A stretch of DNA of 7,793 bases from Phycisphaerales bacterium (GTDB lineage: Bacteria > Planctomycetota > Phycisphaerae > Phycisphaerales > UBA1924): contig JAJDDH010000255.1 of assembly GCA_029260415.1 (NCBI GenBank), positions 1-7,793 of the forward strand, given 5' to 3'. Position numbers and translations under genes: made by a program. The notes under the pieces were generated by a model. It was not told the DNA's origin. It made no database searches and was given only the letters and a program-made list of their open reading frames with translations. Below, piece by piece: positions 1 through 6,410 of this stretch. Each line of letters opens with the position of its first letter. The first letter of the stretch is position 1.

Positions 1-7
1 CGCTCAC

Positions 8-874
8 GTGAGCCGCGGACGCCCGCCCGGAGGCCAGGGCCCGCGGCGCGGACCCAACGACGACCTGCGCGCGCGCATCGAGCAGGCCGCGAGCGAGTCC
101 GCGCGCGAACCCCGCGGCGTCCGCCCGGGCAAGCGCCCGCCGCTCCGACTCTTCACCAGCACGCTCTGGGAGTACCCCAGCCAGCACTACGACAGCCAGT
201 CTGGGACCAGGTTCCAAGGCAGCAAGGACTACGTCGGCGCTACCCCCAGCTGGGTTATCTGGCAGCTGCTCCAACGCTACACACGCGAGGGTGACACCAT
301 CGTGGACCCCATGTGCGGCAGCGGCACCACGCTGGATGTCTGCACCGACCTCGGGCGCACGGGCGTGGGCTTTGACATCGCCCCCTCACGCCCCGATATC
401 ACCCGCGCCGACGCCCGCGCCCTCCCGCTCGACGACGCCTCCGCGGACTTCGTCTTCATCGACCCCCCCTACTCCACCCACGTCGATTACTCCGACGACC
501 CCGCCTGCATCGGCAAGCTCGACGCGGGCGAGCCCGGGCGACGCCCCGGCGACCCGGCGGGCAGGGCGTACTACGAGGCGATGGAGGGCGTCATCGCCGA
601 GCTGCACCGGGTCCTCAAGAACCGGCGCTACATGGGGCTCTACGTCTCGGACTCGTTCCGCAAGGAGAAGGGGCGTCCGGGCGGGAACTTCATGCCCATC
701 GGCTTCGAGCTGTTCTCCATCATGCGCGACCGCTTCCGCCCCGTGGACATCATCAGCGTCGTGCGCCACAACAAGAAGCTCTCGCGCGGCAACTGGCACA
801 AGGCCGCCGAGGAGGGCAACTACTTCCTCCGCGGCTTCAACTACCTGTTCATCATGAAAAAGCAGGACGACTGA
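8..874 (+). CDS. Stand-alone DNA methyltransferase (N6-adenine/N4-cytosine class)
   Basis: Likely S-adenosylmethionine-dependent amino-methyltransferase acting on DNA. Seen: a motif X-like segment (GATPSWVIWQLLQRYT, about residues 77-92) leads straight into the SAM-binding motif DPMCGSGTT (100-108). An acidic strand end follows (GFDI, D123), then an ADAR segment (134-137) and the catalytic DPPY (152-155). The C-terminal RGFNYLFIMKK closes the methylase fold. DPPY is more usual in N6-adenine enzymes, but the target base cannot be fixed from this. There is no large target-recognition domain between motifs I and IV, and no restriction endonuclease nearby, so it looks like an orphan enzyme. The first ~45 residues are low-complexity and rich in Arg, Gly and Pro. 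The start is uncertain: the GTG at 8 has no visible ribosome site and the frame stays open to the window edge, so the gene may begin upstream. RNA as substrate is a less likely alternative. Confidence 0.86.
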   Translation: MSRGRPPGGQGPRRGPNDDLRARIEQAASESAREPRGVRPGKRPPLRLFTSTLWEYPSQHYDSQSGTRFQGSKDYVGATPSWVIWQLLQRYTREGDTIVDPMCGSGTTLDVCTDLGRTGVGFDIAPSRPDITRADARALPLDDASADFVFIDPPYSTHVDYSDDPACIGKLDAGEPGRRPGDPAGRAYYEAMEGVIAELHRVLKNRRYMGLYVSDSFRKEKGRPGGNFMPIGFELFSIMRDRFRPVDIISVVRHNKKLSRGNWHKAAEEGNYFLRGFNYLFIMKKQDD

Positions 875-883
875 CCGCCGGGC

Positions 884-1921
884 TCACCCGCCGGCCCGCA
901 GGTCCTCGGGCGCCGCGATGATATTCATCCCGCGAGCCCGGTACGCGCGGATCACCTTTGCCCGCTCTGGCGCGCTCAACCGCTTCCACTCGGGCCCGAT
1001 GAGCCACGCCCACATCTCGGTCGTGTCGGGGTCGAACCCGATCTCACCACTCGGGTGCTTCTGCTCGATGCGCCGGTACACCTGCACCCACGGCGCCGAG
1101 GCGACCGACACCGCGTCGAGCGTGCTCGAGCGGGGCTCGTAAGGCCAGGCCTCTCCGATGACCTTGCGCCCCAGCTCCGCCTGGCGCCGGGCCAGTCGCG
1201 CGAGCTGGACCGGGTCCGTCGCGCCCGCATCGATAAAGAACAGCTCAAAGCCCATCGCCCCGAAGGTCTCGAACAGCTGCGATTCCATGATCCGCCCCGC
1301 GTCCGATTCGTCCCCGATGAACGCGGGCGCGCCGTATCGCTCGGTCAGATCGGACGACCCCCCGTAGGGAAGCGTCGGGGAGTACCCCTTCGAGCCCGTG
1401 AAGATCGCCAGGCGGAAGTCGGGCCCGTGTCGAGCGCGGACGCGGTGCACGGCCGCCCGCAGCGCATGCAGCTTCTCGTCGGACATCGACACGATCACAA
1501 AGCCCGGCACATCGGTGAACGGGCGTGAGCCCCGCGCCTGAGCCTCCGCTTTGAGGTCCACCGGCAGGTACGGGTTGCCCACCGGCTTGGCGAGCATGAT
1601 TCCGTCGGCGCCCGCCGCCGCGGCCTCGTCGCAGGCGCGCTCGAACGACTCGGGCCCATCGATGGCGCCGCGCCACCCGGGCGCGATGCCCAGCTCGTTG
1701 TCGTTGGCCTCGACCGCCCGCTTGTCCCGGTGGTCGCCGAACGCGTTGTAGTACGACAGGCTCAGCCGCTCGGGCGAGAGCGGGAGGCTTGCCGACAGCG
1801 AGGCGTTCTCGCTCGCGGTGATACCCGACGCGGCCGCGCCCCGGGGTTCGCCCACCATCGCCGCCGCCGCCAGCACCAACGCCAGAATCACAAACCCGAT
1901 CTTGCCAAGCTGCGAAGCCAT
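884..1921 (-). CDS. Exported protein of unknown function, possible TIM-barrel hydrolase-like fold
   Basis: I do not recognise the family. Starting at the ATG at 1921 the product is 345 residues and opens with a clear signal peptide: Lys7, a hydrophobic core at about 8-22, and a likely cleavage site near the AAAS at 30-33. No lipobox is evident, so periplasmic or secreted location is expected. The mature part alternates predicted strands and helices (for example ADGIMLAKPV, PGFVIVSM, RLAIFTGS, ELFFIDAG, KVIGEAWPY, MNIIAAPE), which resembles a (beta/alpha)8 barrel. Acidic residues after strands (Asp231 in FFIDAG, Glu257 in VIGEAWPY) sit where glycosidase-type barrels carry catalytic acids; this is inference. 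A GTG at 1957 would overlap the previous stop by 4 bases, but it lacks a ribosome site and puts 12 extra residues before the signal peptide. The ATG has GGAGGG six bases upstream. It is the last gene of the minus-strand cluster. Confidence 0.8.
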   Translation of the reverse strand: MASQLGKIGFVILALVLAAAAMVGEPRGAAASGITASENASLSASLPLSPERLSLSYYNAFGDHRDKRAVEANDNELGIAPGWRGAIDGPESFERACDEAAAAGADGIMLAKPVGNPYLPVDLKAEAQARGSRPFTDVPGFVIVSMSDEKLHALRAAVHRVRARHGPDFRLAIFTGSKGYSPTLPYGGSSDLTERYGAPAFIGDESDAGRIMESQLFETFGAMGFELFFIDAGATDPVQLARLARRQAELGRKVIGEAWPYEPRSSTLDAVSVASAPWVQVYRRIEQKHPSGEIGFDPDTTEMWAWLIGPEWKRLSAPERAKVIRAYRARGMNIIAAPEDLRAGG

Positions 1922-1927
1922 GTTCAG

Positions 1928-1933
1928 CCCTCC
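1928..1933 (-). promoter_or_regulatory. Shine-Dalgarno site setting the start of the exported protein
   Basis: On the minus strand this reads GGAGGG, six bases before the ATG at 1921. It favours that ATG over the GTG at 1957 and gives a protein that starts directly with its signal peptide. Confidence 0.7.
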
Positions 1934-1953
1934 AGCAGGCCAAATCGGCTCGA

Positions 1954-3513
1954 TCACCCGCCCGGTTCAGAGCGATCCGGCCCATCAGCGCCCTGCTGAG
2001 AGTCCAGCACCGGCCCGAGGGCCCGCAGCAGCACCCCGATGTGCCCCTCGTACGCCTTCCACTTGGCGACCGACGACGCGTACACCGGGCGCCCGATCTC
2101 GTCGGCGTTGAGCGTCGGCGCGGGCCTGGGCCGCTCGTGGAACCGCATCACGCCCTCGTCCCACGCCAGCCCCGCGAACTCGATCAGCCTCCGGCTGGCG
2201 CCCTCCTGGTCCGCGATGATGTCCTCGTAGCGGATCTCCATGAACCGCAGGTTCACCGGCGCCCCGGGCAGGGTCTCCCGCCAGTGCTCCATGAGGCGCG
2301 CGTACTCGCAGTAGAACGAGCCCAGCCAGCGCTGGTCCGTCGCGTACGACATCGCGTTGAGGAAGTTGCGGAAGTAGCACGACAGGCAGGTGTCCCGCGG
2401 ATCGCGCTGGGTGTGGATCACCCGCGCGCCGGGAAACAGCCTGGCGATCAGCCCCAGGTGCAGGAAGTTGAGCGGGTGCTTGTCCACCACACGCTGCGCG
2501 CCGGGCGCCAGACGCTTGAGATGGGCCAGGTACGCCTGCGCCCCCGACGCGACCTGGCGGGCGTTCAGCGACCGGACGCCCTGCTCCAGCGGGCGGCCAG
2601 CCTGGTGGACCAGCTCGCGATAGATGCTTGACATCCGCATCAGCTCGCCCGCGCCAAAGACCGCCGGGTGGGCGCCCAGGATGTTCTCTACGAGCGTCGT
2701 CCCAGAGCGGGGCATGCCCACCACGAAAATCGGCGTCTGGCTCAGGTCCCGCCCCCGCGCCCCGCCCGCGATCGCCTGGGGCGTCCACGCGCGGATCAGC
2801 TCGTCCGTGTCCCGCCTGGTCGCGCGCGGGTCGTAGCTGGCCTTCACAAGCCCGTGGGCCCGCTCAAAGTGCGCGAACGCCTCGTCAAACCGCCCAAGCT
2901 TGTCCAGCAGCGACGCAGCCTGGAAGAGCGCCTCCTGGCGCTGCCCCACGGGCAGGCTCCCCTGCGTCGCGAGCGCGTCGAGCCGCTCGATCGCTTCTTG
3001 TTCCCGTCCGAGCCGGCGCGCCGAGCCCGCCAGCGCGAGCGTCAGGGGCGGGTCCTCGATCCCTCGCCCGCCAGCTTCATCGAGCAGCGCTGCCGCCTCG
3101 TCGTGCCGCCCGCGCGACTGCAGCAGCCTGGCCAGCAGCGCCGTTCCCCCCGCGTGCTCGGGCGCCTGCGAGAGCAGCTCCCGAACAACACGCTCGCTCT
3201 CGTCGATCTTCCCCGCGAACTGCAGCGCCTGCGCCCAGTCGAACCGGACCTGCGCGTCCCGCCCGTCCAACGCCGTGGCCTTGCCCAGCTGCTGGGCCGC
3301 CTCCTCGTGGAACCCCTCGCGCTGCAGGCACGCGCCCTGCAACCGCCTGGCCTTCAGCTCCACCTGCGGCGTCTGGGGTTTGTCGAGCACGGGCGCCAGC
3401 TCGCGCATCGCCGCCCGAGCACGACCCTGCTGGAACAGGTCAAAGGCGCGCTGCACCGCGTCCAGCCCGCCCGACAGTCCAACCGGTTTTTGGGGTTGTC
3501 TCGCGCGGCCCAT
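1954..3513 (-). CDS. TPR-repeat sulfotransferase family protein
   Basis: Predicted PAPS-dependent sulfotransferase of about 519 residues (Sulfotransfer_3-like) with an N-terminal tetratricopeptide-repeat half. Residues ~15-225 are helical repeats with TPR-style spacing (for example GFHEEAAQQLGKATALD, GKIDESERVVRELLSQAPEH, GRHDEAAALLDEAG, GRFDEAFAHFERAHGL). The catalytic half starts with TPIFVVGMPRSGTT; GMPRSGTT (266-273) is the 5'-phosphosulfate-binding loop. It continues with VVDKHPLNFLHLGLIARLFP and RVIHTQRDPRDTCLSCYF (about 364-381), the 3'-phosphate-binding segment. No signal peptide or membrane segment is seen, so it is probably cytoplasmic. The TPR half probably binds a protein or polymer acceptor; the acceptor is unknown. 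The ATG at 3513 lies 8 bases after the preceding stop, with a weak GGTAGG upstream. A TTG at 3519 would add two residues. The stop lies 32 bases before the exported-protein ATG. Confidence 0.92.
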   Translation of the reverse strand: MGRARQPQKPVGLSGGLDAVQRAFDLFQQGRARAAMRELAPVLDKPQTPQVELKARRLQGACLQREGFHEEAAQQLGKATALDGRDAQVRFDWAQALQFAGKIDESERVVRELLSQAPEHAGGTALLARLLQSRGRHDEAAALLDEAGGRGIEDPPLTLALAGSARRLGREQEAIERLDALATQGSLPVGQRQEALFQAASLLDKLGRFDEAFAHFERAHGLVKASYDPRATRRDTDELIRAWTPQAIAGGARGRDLSQTPIFVVGMPRSGTTLVENILGAHPAVFGAGELMRMSSIYRELVHQAGRPLEQGVRSLNARQVASGAQAYLAHLKRLAPGAQRVVDKHPLNFLHLGLIARLFPGARVIHTQRDPRDTCLSCYFRNFLNAMSYATDQRWLGSFYCEYARLMEHWRETLPGAPVNLRFMEIRYEDIIADQEGASRRLIEFAGLAWDEGVMRFHERPRPAPTLNADEIGRPVYASSVAKWKAYEGHIGVLLRALGPVLDSQQGADGPDRSEPGG

Positions 3514-3521
3514 GCCCAAGC

Positions 3522-3974
3522 CTACCCGTGGGCCGGCGCGTCGGGACCCAGCTCGGTGTCCTCGTCCTCGGGCAGGTCGTCGCGCAGACGCTCGATCAGC
3601 TCGATGAGGCGTTTGCGGTCGTCCTCGTCGAGCATCTGCCCGGCCTCGAGCAGCGTCTTGGGCGTGAGCTTCTTGCGCACGCTCCCGCCGTCGGGCAGGC
3701 GGCGGTACGCGATCCCGGGCTCCGCGTTGACCAGGTCGGGCGAGGTCTCGATCAGGTCCGCCATCTTCCGCAGCATCGACGCGGCCGTCGCTGGCGACAC
3801 CCCGTGCGCCACCCGCGCCCGCACCGGGATGAGCGACTGCACGGGCTCCTCGCGCCGCAGGATCGTCGCGTTGATGATGTGCCCGTCCGAGTCCGCCGTG
3901 GGCTCGTCGGGTCGGTCGAAGGTCACCGCGTTGATCCCGGCGAGGTACACAGCAGTCTGCTTGAGCTCACTCAT
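3522..3974 (-). CDS. Conserved-looking hypothetical protein, 150 aa, acidic C-terminus
   Basis: I do not recognise this family and assign no function. The protein is soluble-looking, with no signal peptide or membrane segment. The first half looks strand-rich (QTAVYLAGINAVTFD, HIINATILR, SLIPVRARVAHG). A helical part follows (SPATAASMLRKMADLIE at about 60-76, then DEDDRKRLIELIERLRDDL at about 116-134). The tail is acidic (PEDEDTEL). The start chosen is the ATG at 3974, which overlaps the end of mnmA by 8 bases in a different frame. There is no good ribosome site before it, so translation is probably coupled to mnmA. The frame stays open upstream to 4127, but that extension lies wholly inside mnmA and has an unlikely Ser/Arg/Cys-rich composition, so I excluded it. 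The TAG stop is 8 bases before the sulfotransferase ATG. Confidence 0.8.
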   Translation of the reverse strand: MSELKQTAVYLAGINAVTFDRPDEPTADSDGHIINATILRREEPVQSLIPVRARVAHGVSPATAASMLRKMADLIETSPDLVNAEPGIAYRRLPDGGSVRKKLTPKTLLEAGQMLDEDDRKRLIELIERLRDDLPEDEDTELGPDAPAHG

Positions 3975-5178
3975 GCGAAGGCACATCCGCCGGTCGGGGC
4001 GCCCGCCTTGGTGTGGATCGCACGATCCACCCGCCGCCGAGCACGAGGTCTGGGTCCGCGTGACTGTAGAGCACCGCGGCCTGCCCCGGAGCGACCGCCC
4101 GCTGGGGCTCGTCGAATCGCACCTCAAACGCCCCGGTCCGCCCGGAGGGGGTCGGGGCGTCCAGATCCGGGATCACCCGGCACCGGGCCGCCACCGCCGA
4201 CGAGTTGTAACGGATCTGTGCGAAACAGGGCTGCCAATCCTCAAACCCGCGCGGATCCACCAGCCAGTTCGACTCCGCCGCCAAACAGCCGTCGCTGAGC
4301 AGGTCGTCGCCATCGCCGATGGTCACCGTGTTCGCCTGGGCGTCCTTTTCGATGACATACAGCGGACGCTCCGACGCGATGCCCAGCCCCCGGCGCTGCC
4401 CGATCGTGAACCGGTGCGCTCCCGCGTGCTCGCCCACGACGTTGCCGTCGCGGTCCAGGATCGCGCCCGCCCGCGCCAGCTCCGGGCGTTTGCGCTCGAG
4501 CAGGCCCGCGTAATCGTTGTCGGGGACGAAGCAGATCTCCTGCGAGTCGGGCTTGTCGAACACGGGCAGCCCCCGGGCTCTCGCCAGCTCGCGGGTCTGG
4601 GTCTTGAGCATGTCGCCGATGGGCAGGAGCATCTGGCCCATCCGCTCGCGAGGGACGCCGAACAGGACATACGACTGGTCCTTGGACCCGTCGAGCCCGC
4701 GGCGCAGCGCGGGAGCGTCGTCCACGCGGGCATAGTGCCCGGAGGCGACCAGCTCCGCGCCGATCTGGTGGGCGTAGTCGTGCAGCTTGCCGAACTTGAG
4801 CCAGTCGTTGCAGCGCACGCACGGGTTGGGCGTGCGCCCCCGGGCGTACTCGTCGATGAAGTAGTCGATGATCCGCCCGAAGTCGTCGCGGAAGTTGCAG
4901 ACATAAAACGGGATCCCGAGCTGGGCCGCGACGAGGCGCGCGTCGCCCGCGTCACCCACGGAGCAGCAGCCCTGCTTGCCGATGCGGATCTTGCTCGGGT
5001 CGCACCCGCCCTCGGGGATCAGCTCGCCCACGGTCTCGCCGGGCGAGCCCAGACGCATGAACACCCCCACCACGTCGTACCCGCGTTCGAGCAGCACCGA
5101 CGCGGCCAGCGACGAGTCCACCCCGCCCGACATCGCGAGCAGCACCTTCGTCCCGGGCTTGTGAGGTGTAGCGGACAC
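3967..5178 (-). CDS. mnmA: tRNA-specific 2-thiouridylase MnmA
   Basis: Cytoplasmic enzyme that ATP-activates and thiolates the wobble uridine (position 34) of Lys, Glu and Gln tRNAs, giving the s2U part of mnm5s2U-type modifications. Seen: the PP-loop SGGVDSS at 17-23; NPCVRCN at 118-124, whose Cys123 aligns with the first catalytic Cys of E. coli MnmA; SQEICFVPD at 212-220, whose Cys216 matches the second; FTIGQRRGLGI at 257-267; and the C-terminal barrel ending AVLYSHADPDLVLGGGWIV. At 403 residues it is longer than the usual ~360-370. The extra length includes an insertion after VGVFMRLG that holds Cys59, Cys71 and Cys72. Cys120 and Cys123 form a CxxC. The start is a GTG with no strong ribosome site. 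The next in-frame Met is inside the PP-loop, so a later start is impossible. It lies 26 bases after the membrane-protein stop and overlaps the next gene by 8 bases. Confidence 0.96.
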   Translation of the reverse strand: MSATPHKPGTKVLLAMSGGVDSSLAASVLLERGYDVVGVFMRLGSPGETVGELIPEGGCDPSKIRIGKQGCCSVGDAGDARLVAAQLGIPFYVCNFRDDFGRIIDYFIDEYARGRTPNPCVRCNDWLKFGKLHDYAHQIGAELVASGHYARVDDAPALRRGLDGSKDQSYVLFGVPRERMGQMLLPIGDMLKTQTRELARARGLPVFDKPDSQEICFVPDNDYAGLLERKRPELARAGAILDRDGNVVGEHAGAHRFTIGQRRGLGIASERPLYVIEKDAQANTVTIGDGDDLLSDGCLAAESNWLVDPRGFEDWQPCFAQIRYNSSAVAARCRVIPDLDAPTPSGRTGAFEVRFDEPQRAVAPGQAAVLYSHADPDLVLGGGWIVRSTPRRAPRPADVPSHE

Positions 5179-5204
5179 ACCCGATCGTAGCGACGGGATT
5201 GTCC

Positions 5205-6365
5205 CTATCCGCCGTCCCCGGGGCGCGTCGGGCGCTCGACCCGGTGCTCCTCGTAGTGCTCCTCGCCCATGTCGGGCAGCGACGTCGGCGCCCGGTCGGG
5301 CTCCCGCTCGGGCCTGGCCTTCGTGATCGGGGGCAACGGCTGGCCCAGGTGACGGATCTCTTGCCCGTCCCCCCCCTCGCCCAGTTCGATCGGCGCGTCG
5401 TCGGGGACGCGCTGCTCCGCCTCGACGCGCATCTCACGGCTGGCCGAGCTCATCGACTCGATCCGCGCTTCGCGCTCCATCCGCTCGCGCCGCTCCCGCT
5501 CGGCCACCCGGCTGTCGCGTTCTGCGCCCGAGATGTGGTTCCGCACCGCCCACTGCGACAGCCCCGCCAGCTGCAGGATCGACCACGAGAACAGCGCCGC
5601 GCCCAGCAGCACGAACAGCGAGCCCCACCCCGCCGCAATCTTGAACACGCCCGCAACTGAACCGAGCAGGACCGAGACCGCCGTAACCGGCCCGAAGATC
5701 GCCAGCGACCACGCCGCGCCGCGCAGGCGCTCCCCGATCCCCGAGTCCCCCGCCCAGTCCGCCAGGCTCGACAGGTACACGCACAGCGGGACCATCGCCA
5801 GCAGGCTCACCGCCCCCAGCAGGCCCGCCCCGATCACCAGCGCCTGCGCCGCGCCCGGGCTGGGCACGTACGCCCCCGTGATCACCAGCGCCGCGCACAG
5901 CGGCGCCGCGACCTGCGACCAGCGGATCGCCCAGCGCAGCGCGGGCAGATCCAGGATCGGATCGTGTGTGGTGTATTCACCGGTCGGTCGTTGACGCGTG
6001 GTGATCCACACGCCCGGCAGCCACACCAGCGCCGCCAGCAGCGTCAGCCCGTGCGCCACCGCCGCCGGGATCGGTGCGCCGCCGGTCCCGATGAACAGCT
6101 GGTACGCCGCGGTCAGCGCCCCCACCAGGATCGAGACCGACAGCAGCAGAAAGCCGAAGGTCAGCCAGCGGAGGTACTCCAGCGGCGCATCGGTCAGGGT
6201 GTCGGCGAAGCGGGATCTGCCCCCCCGTGCCCGGATCGGCGCCCCGCACTCGGGGCAGCTGGCCGTCTCTTCAAGCCCCCGCAGGTCGTACCCGCACTTG
6301 TGACAAGGGCGGTGCGACTGGATCTCGCGATCAACAACCGGGAGCTGGTCCTCGCTGATGGGCAT
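5205..6365 (-). CDS. Zinc-ribbon multi-pass membrane protein of unknown function
   Basis: A 386-residue inner-membrane protein in three parts. First comes an N-terminal cytoplasmic-type zinc ribbon, CHKCGYDLRG...CPECG, with Cys21, Cys24, Cys37 and Cys40 as likely zinc ligands. Next come about six hydrophobic segments, near residues 67-89, 100-122, 150-167, 173-199, 218-241 and 248-272. Last is a charged tail (281-386) with an Arg/Glu-rich stretch at 286-303 that may form a short coiled coil, then a Pro/Glu/Arg-rich disordered end. CxxCGYDLRG ribbons before membrane segments are, to my knowledge, common in Planctomycetota proteins of unknown role; no enzyme motif is visible. The ATG at 6365 has GGAG four bases upstream on its strand. 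It lies 45 bases after purQ and 26 before mnmA, but neither neighbour tells its function. Confidence 0.85.
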   Translation of the reverse strand: MPISEDQLPVVDREIQSHRPCHKCGYDLRGLEETASCPECGAPIRARGGRSRFADTLTDAPLEYLRWLTFGFLLLSVSILVGALTAAYQLFIGTGGAPIPAAVAHGLTLLAALVWLPGVWITTRQRPTGEYTTHDPILDLPALRWAIRWSQVAAPLCAALVITGAYVPSPGAAQALVIGAGLLGAVSLLAMVPLCVYLSSLADWAGDSGIGERLRGAAWSLAIFGPVTAVSVLLGSVAGVFKIAAGWGSLFVLLGAALFSWSILQLAGLSQWAVRNHISGAERDSRVAERERRERMEREARIESMSSASREMRVEAEQRVPDDAPIELGEGGDGQEIRHLGQPLPPITKARPEREPDRAPTSLPDMGEEHYEEHRVERPTRPGDGG

Positions 6366-6410
6366 CTCGCTCCAGTGTACGAATCCGGGGCGTCGCCTGA
6401 TCCCATCGAC

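Noticed and set aside
877..898. Possible terminator hairpin between the convergent methyltransferase and exported-protein genes
   Set aside because: Only 5-base GC arms (GCCGG/CCGGC or CGGGC/GCCCG) with long loops and no T-tract. Expected by chance at this GC content.
1922..1957. GTG start at 1957 for the exported protein, giving a 4-base GTGA overlap with the sulfotransferase stop
   Set aside because: The ATG at 1921 has a strong GGAGGG at ideal spacing and places the signal peptide at the N-terminus. The overlap start remains only a minor alternative.
3975..4127. N-terminal extension of the 150-aa protein into mnmA
   Set aside because: It would overlap mnmA fully and adds a Ser/Arg/Cys-rich stretch that does not resemble the rest. 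The ATG at 3974 is the natural coupled start.
2628..4298. A 556-codon plus-strand open frame rich in Ala, Pro, Arg and Ser
   Set aside because: Antisense shadow of the sulfotransferase and mnmA with low-complexity composition and no motif.
2668..5190. An 840-codon plus-strand open frame antisense to the sulfotransferase, the 150-aa gene and mnmA
   Set aside because: It lies opposite three well-supported genes, crosses their boundaries, and has the Arg/Pro/Leu/Val-rich composition typical of GC-rich antisense frames. No domain is recognisable.
5369..5376. Run of eight C (eight G on the coding strand) in the membrane-protein gene as a phase-variation tract
   Set aside because: It encodes Gly-Gly within a disordered tail, and a slip would alter only the last ~50 residues. 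Similar C-runs of seven at 463-469 and 6220-6226 reflect codon bias.
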